A DNA stretch of 21,951 nt from IMG/VR virus record IMGVR_UViG_3300010354_000778, positions 1 to 21,951 of that record. One strand, written 5' to 3'. Shown piece by piece: positions 21,937-21,951 of the stretch. Each line of letters begins with the position of its first letter. Within the stretch, counting starts at the first letter, position 1. A program made the position numbers and the translations under genes. Source of the stretch: a virus. The notes under the pieces are model-generated. The model did no database searches and was not told the origin of the DNA. It saw only the letters and a program-made list of their open reading frames with translations.

Positions 21937-21951
21937 ATGGCAACAATTAAA
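21937..21951 (+). CDS. Start of a further gene (first 5 codons, cut by the window end)
   Basis: ATG with AGGAG 8 nt upstream, behind a late promoter box. Only MATIK is visible, similar in style to the MATIG start of the 12511 structural gene and to the MPKI/MAKI starts in this block. Probably another virion protein; nothing more can be said. Confidence 0.55.

Noticed and set aside
1-21951. tRNA genes, CRISPR arrays, insertion sequences or integrase/attachment sites
   Set aside because: No cloverleaf-type sequence, regularly spaced repeats, transposase or integrase motifs were seen. Non-coding space is too small to hold most of these.

Overview
The window is a stretch of a T4-like myovirus genome. 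Every recognisable gene is a T4-type core gene or a phage tail/receptor-binding gene, and all lie on the + strand. The DNA is AT-rich, and the gene set (UvsW, gp55, gp47, gp46, a FEN-type RNase H, a DUF6433-like protein, gp45, gp44, gp62, RegA) with its particular hypothetical neighbours resembles marine T4-like phages such as cyanophages and pelagiphages. The host is inferred only: low GC and gene style would suit a pelagiphage (SAR11) or similar marine phage, but nothing in the window fixes it.

Layout. (1) Positions 1-1966: the 3' part of uvsW (its start lies outside the window) and a conserved Sm-like hypothetical gene. (2) Positions 1967-2093: a 127-bp regulatory gap with a nested hairpin, a palindrome and a good extended -10 sigma70-type promoter. 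(3) Positions 2094-6574: late sigma factor gp55, nuclease gp47, a conserved hypothetical gene, a very basic candidate head protein behind a T4-late-type TATAAATA box, and gp46. (4) Positions 6596-11541: a second strong sigma70-type promoter directly abutting a start codon, then a tightly overlapping replication cluster: conserved hypothetical, rnh, DUF6433-like, a cysteine-rich protein, sliding clamp gp45, clamp loader gp44 and gp62. (5) Positions 11590-11997: translational repressor RegA, behind a TATAAATA box and a leader hairpin. (6) Positions 11997-21951: a late tail/adhesin block with a small structural-type protein, a 40-residue mini-gene, a collagen-motif protein, a 100-residue structural protein, a 1683-residue fibre, a 76-residue coiled-coil protein, a 907-residue fibre, and the first codons of another gene.

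How the genes work together. gp46/gp47 resect DNA ends for recombination-dependent replication and UvsW resolves branched intermediates. gp44/gp62 load the gp45 clamp. RNase H removes primers. gp55, working with the gp45 clamp, directs host RNA polymerase to TATAAATA late promoters, several of which sit in front of genes here. RegA represses translation of early messages. DNA polymerase gp43, which follows regA in T4, is absent from the window; the adhesin block occupies that place.

The most interesting observations are: a short shared C-terminal tag (D-x-[GS]-T-[YF]) on four of the late-block proteins; a hyperbasic protein with two T4 prohead-protease-type sites hidden between gp47 and gp46; two genes whose predicted transcript starts fall at or next to their ATG; and a palindrome overlapping the -35 box of the gp55 promoter.
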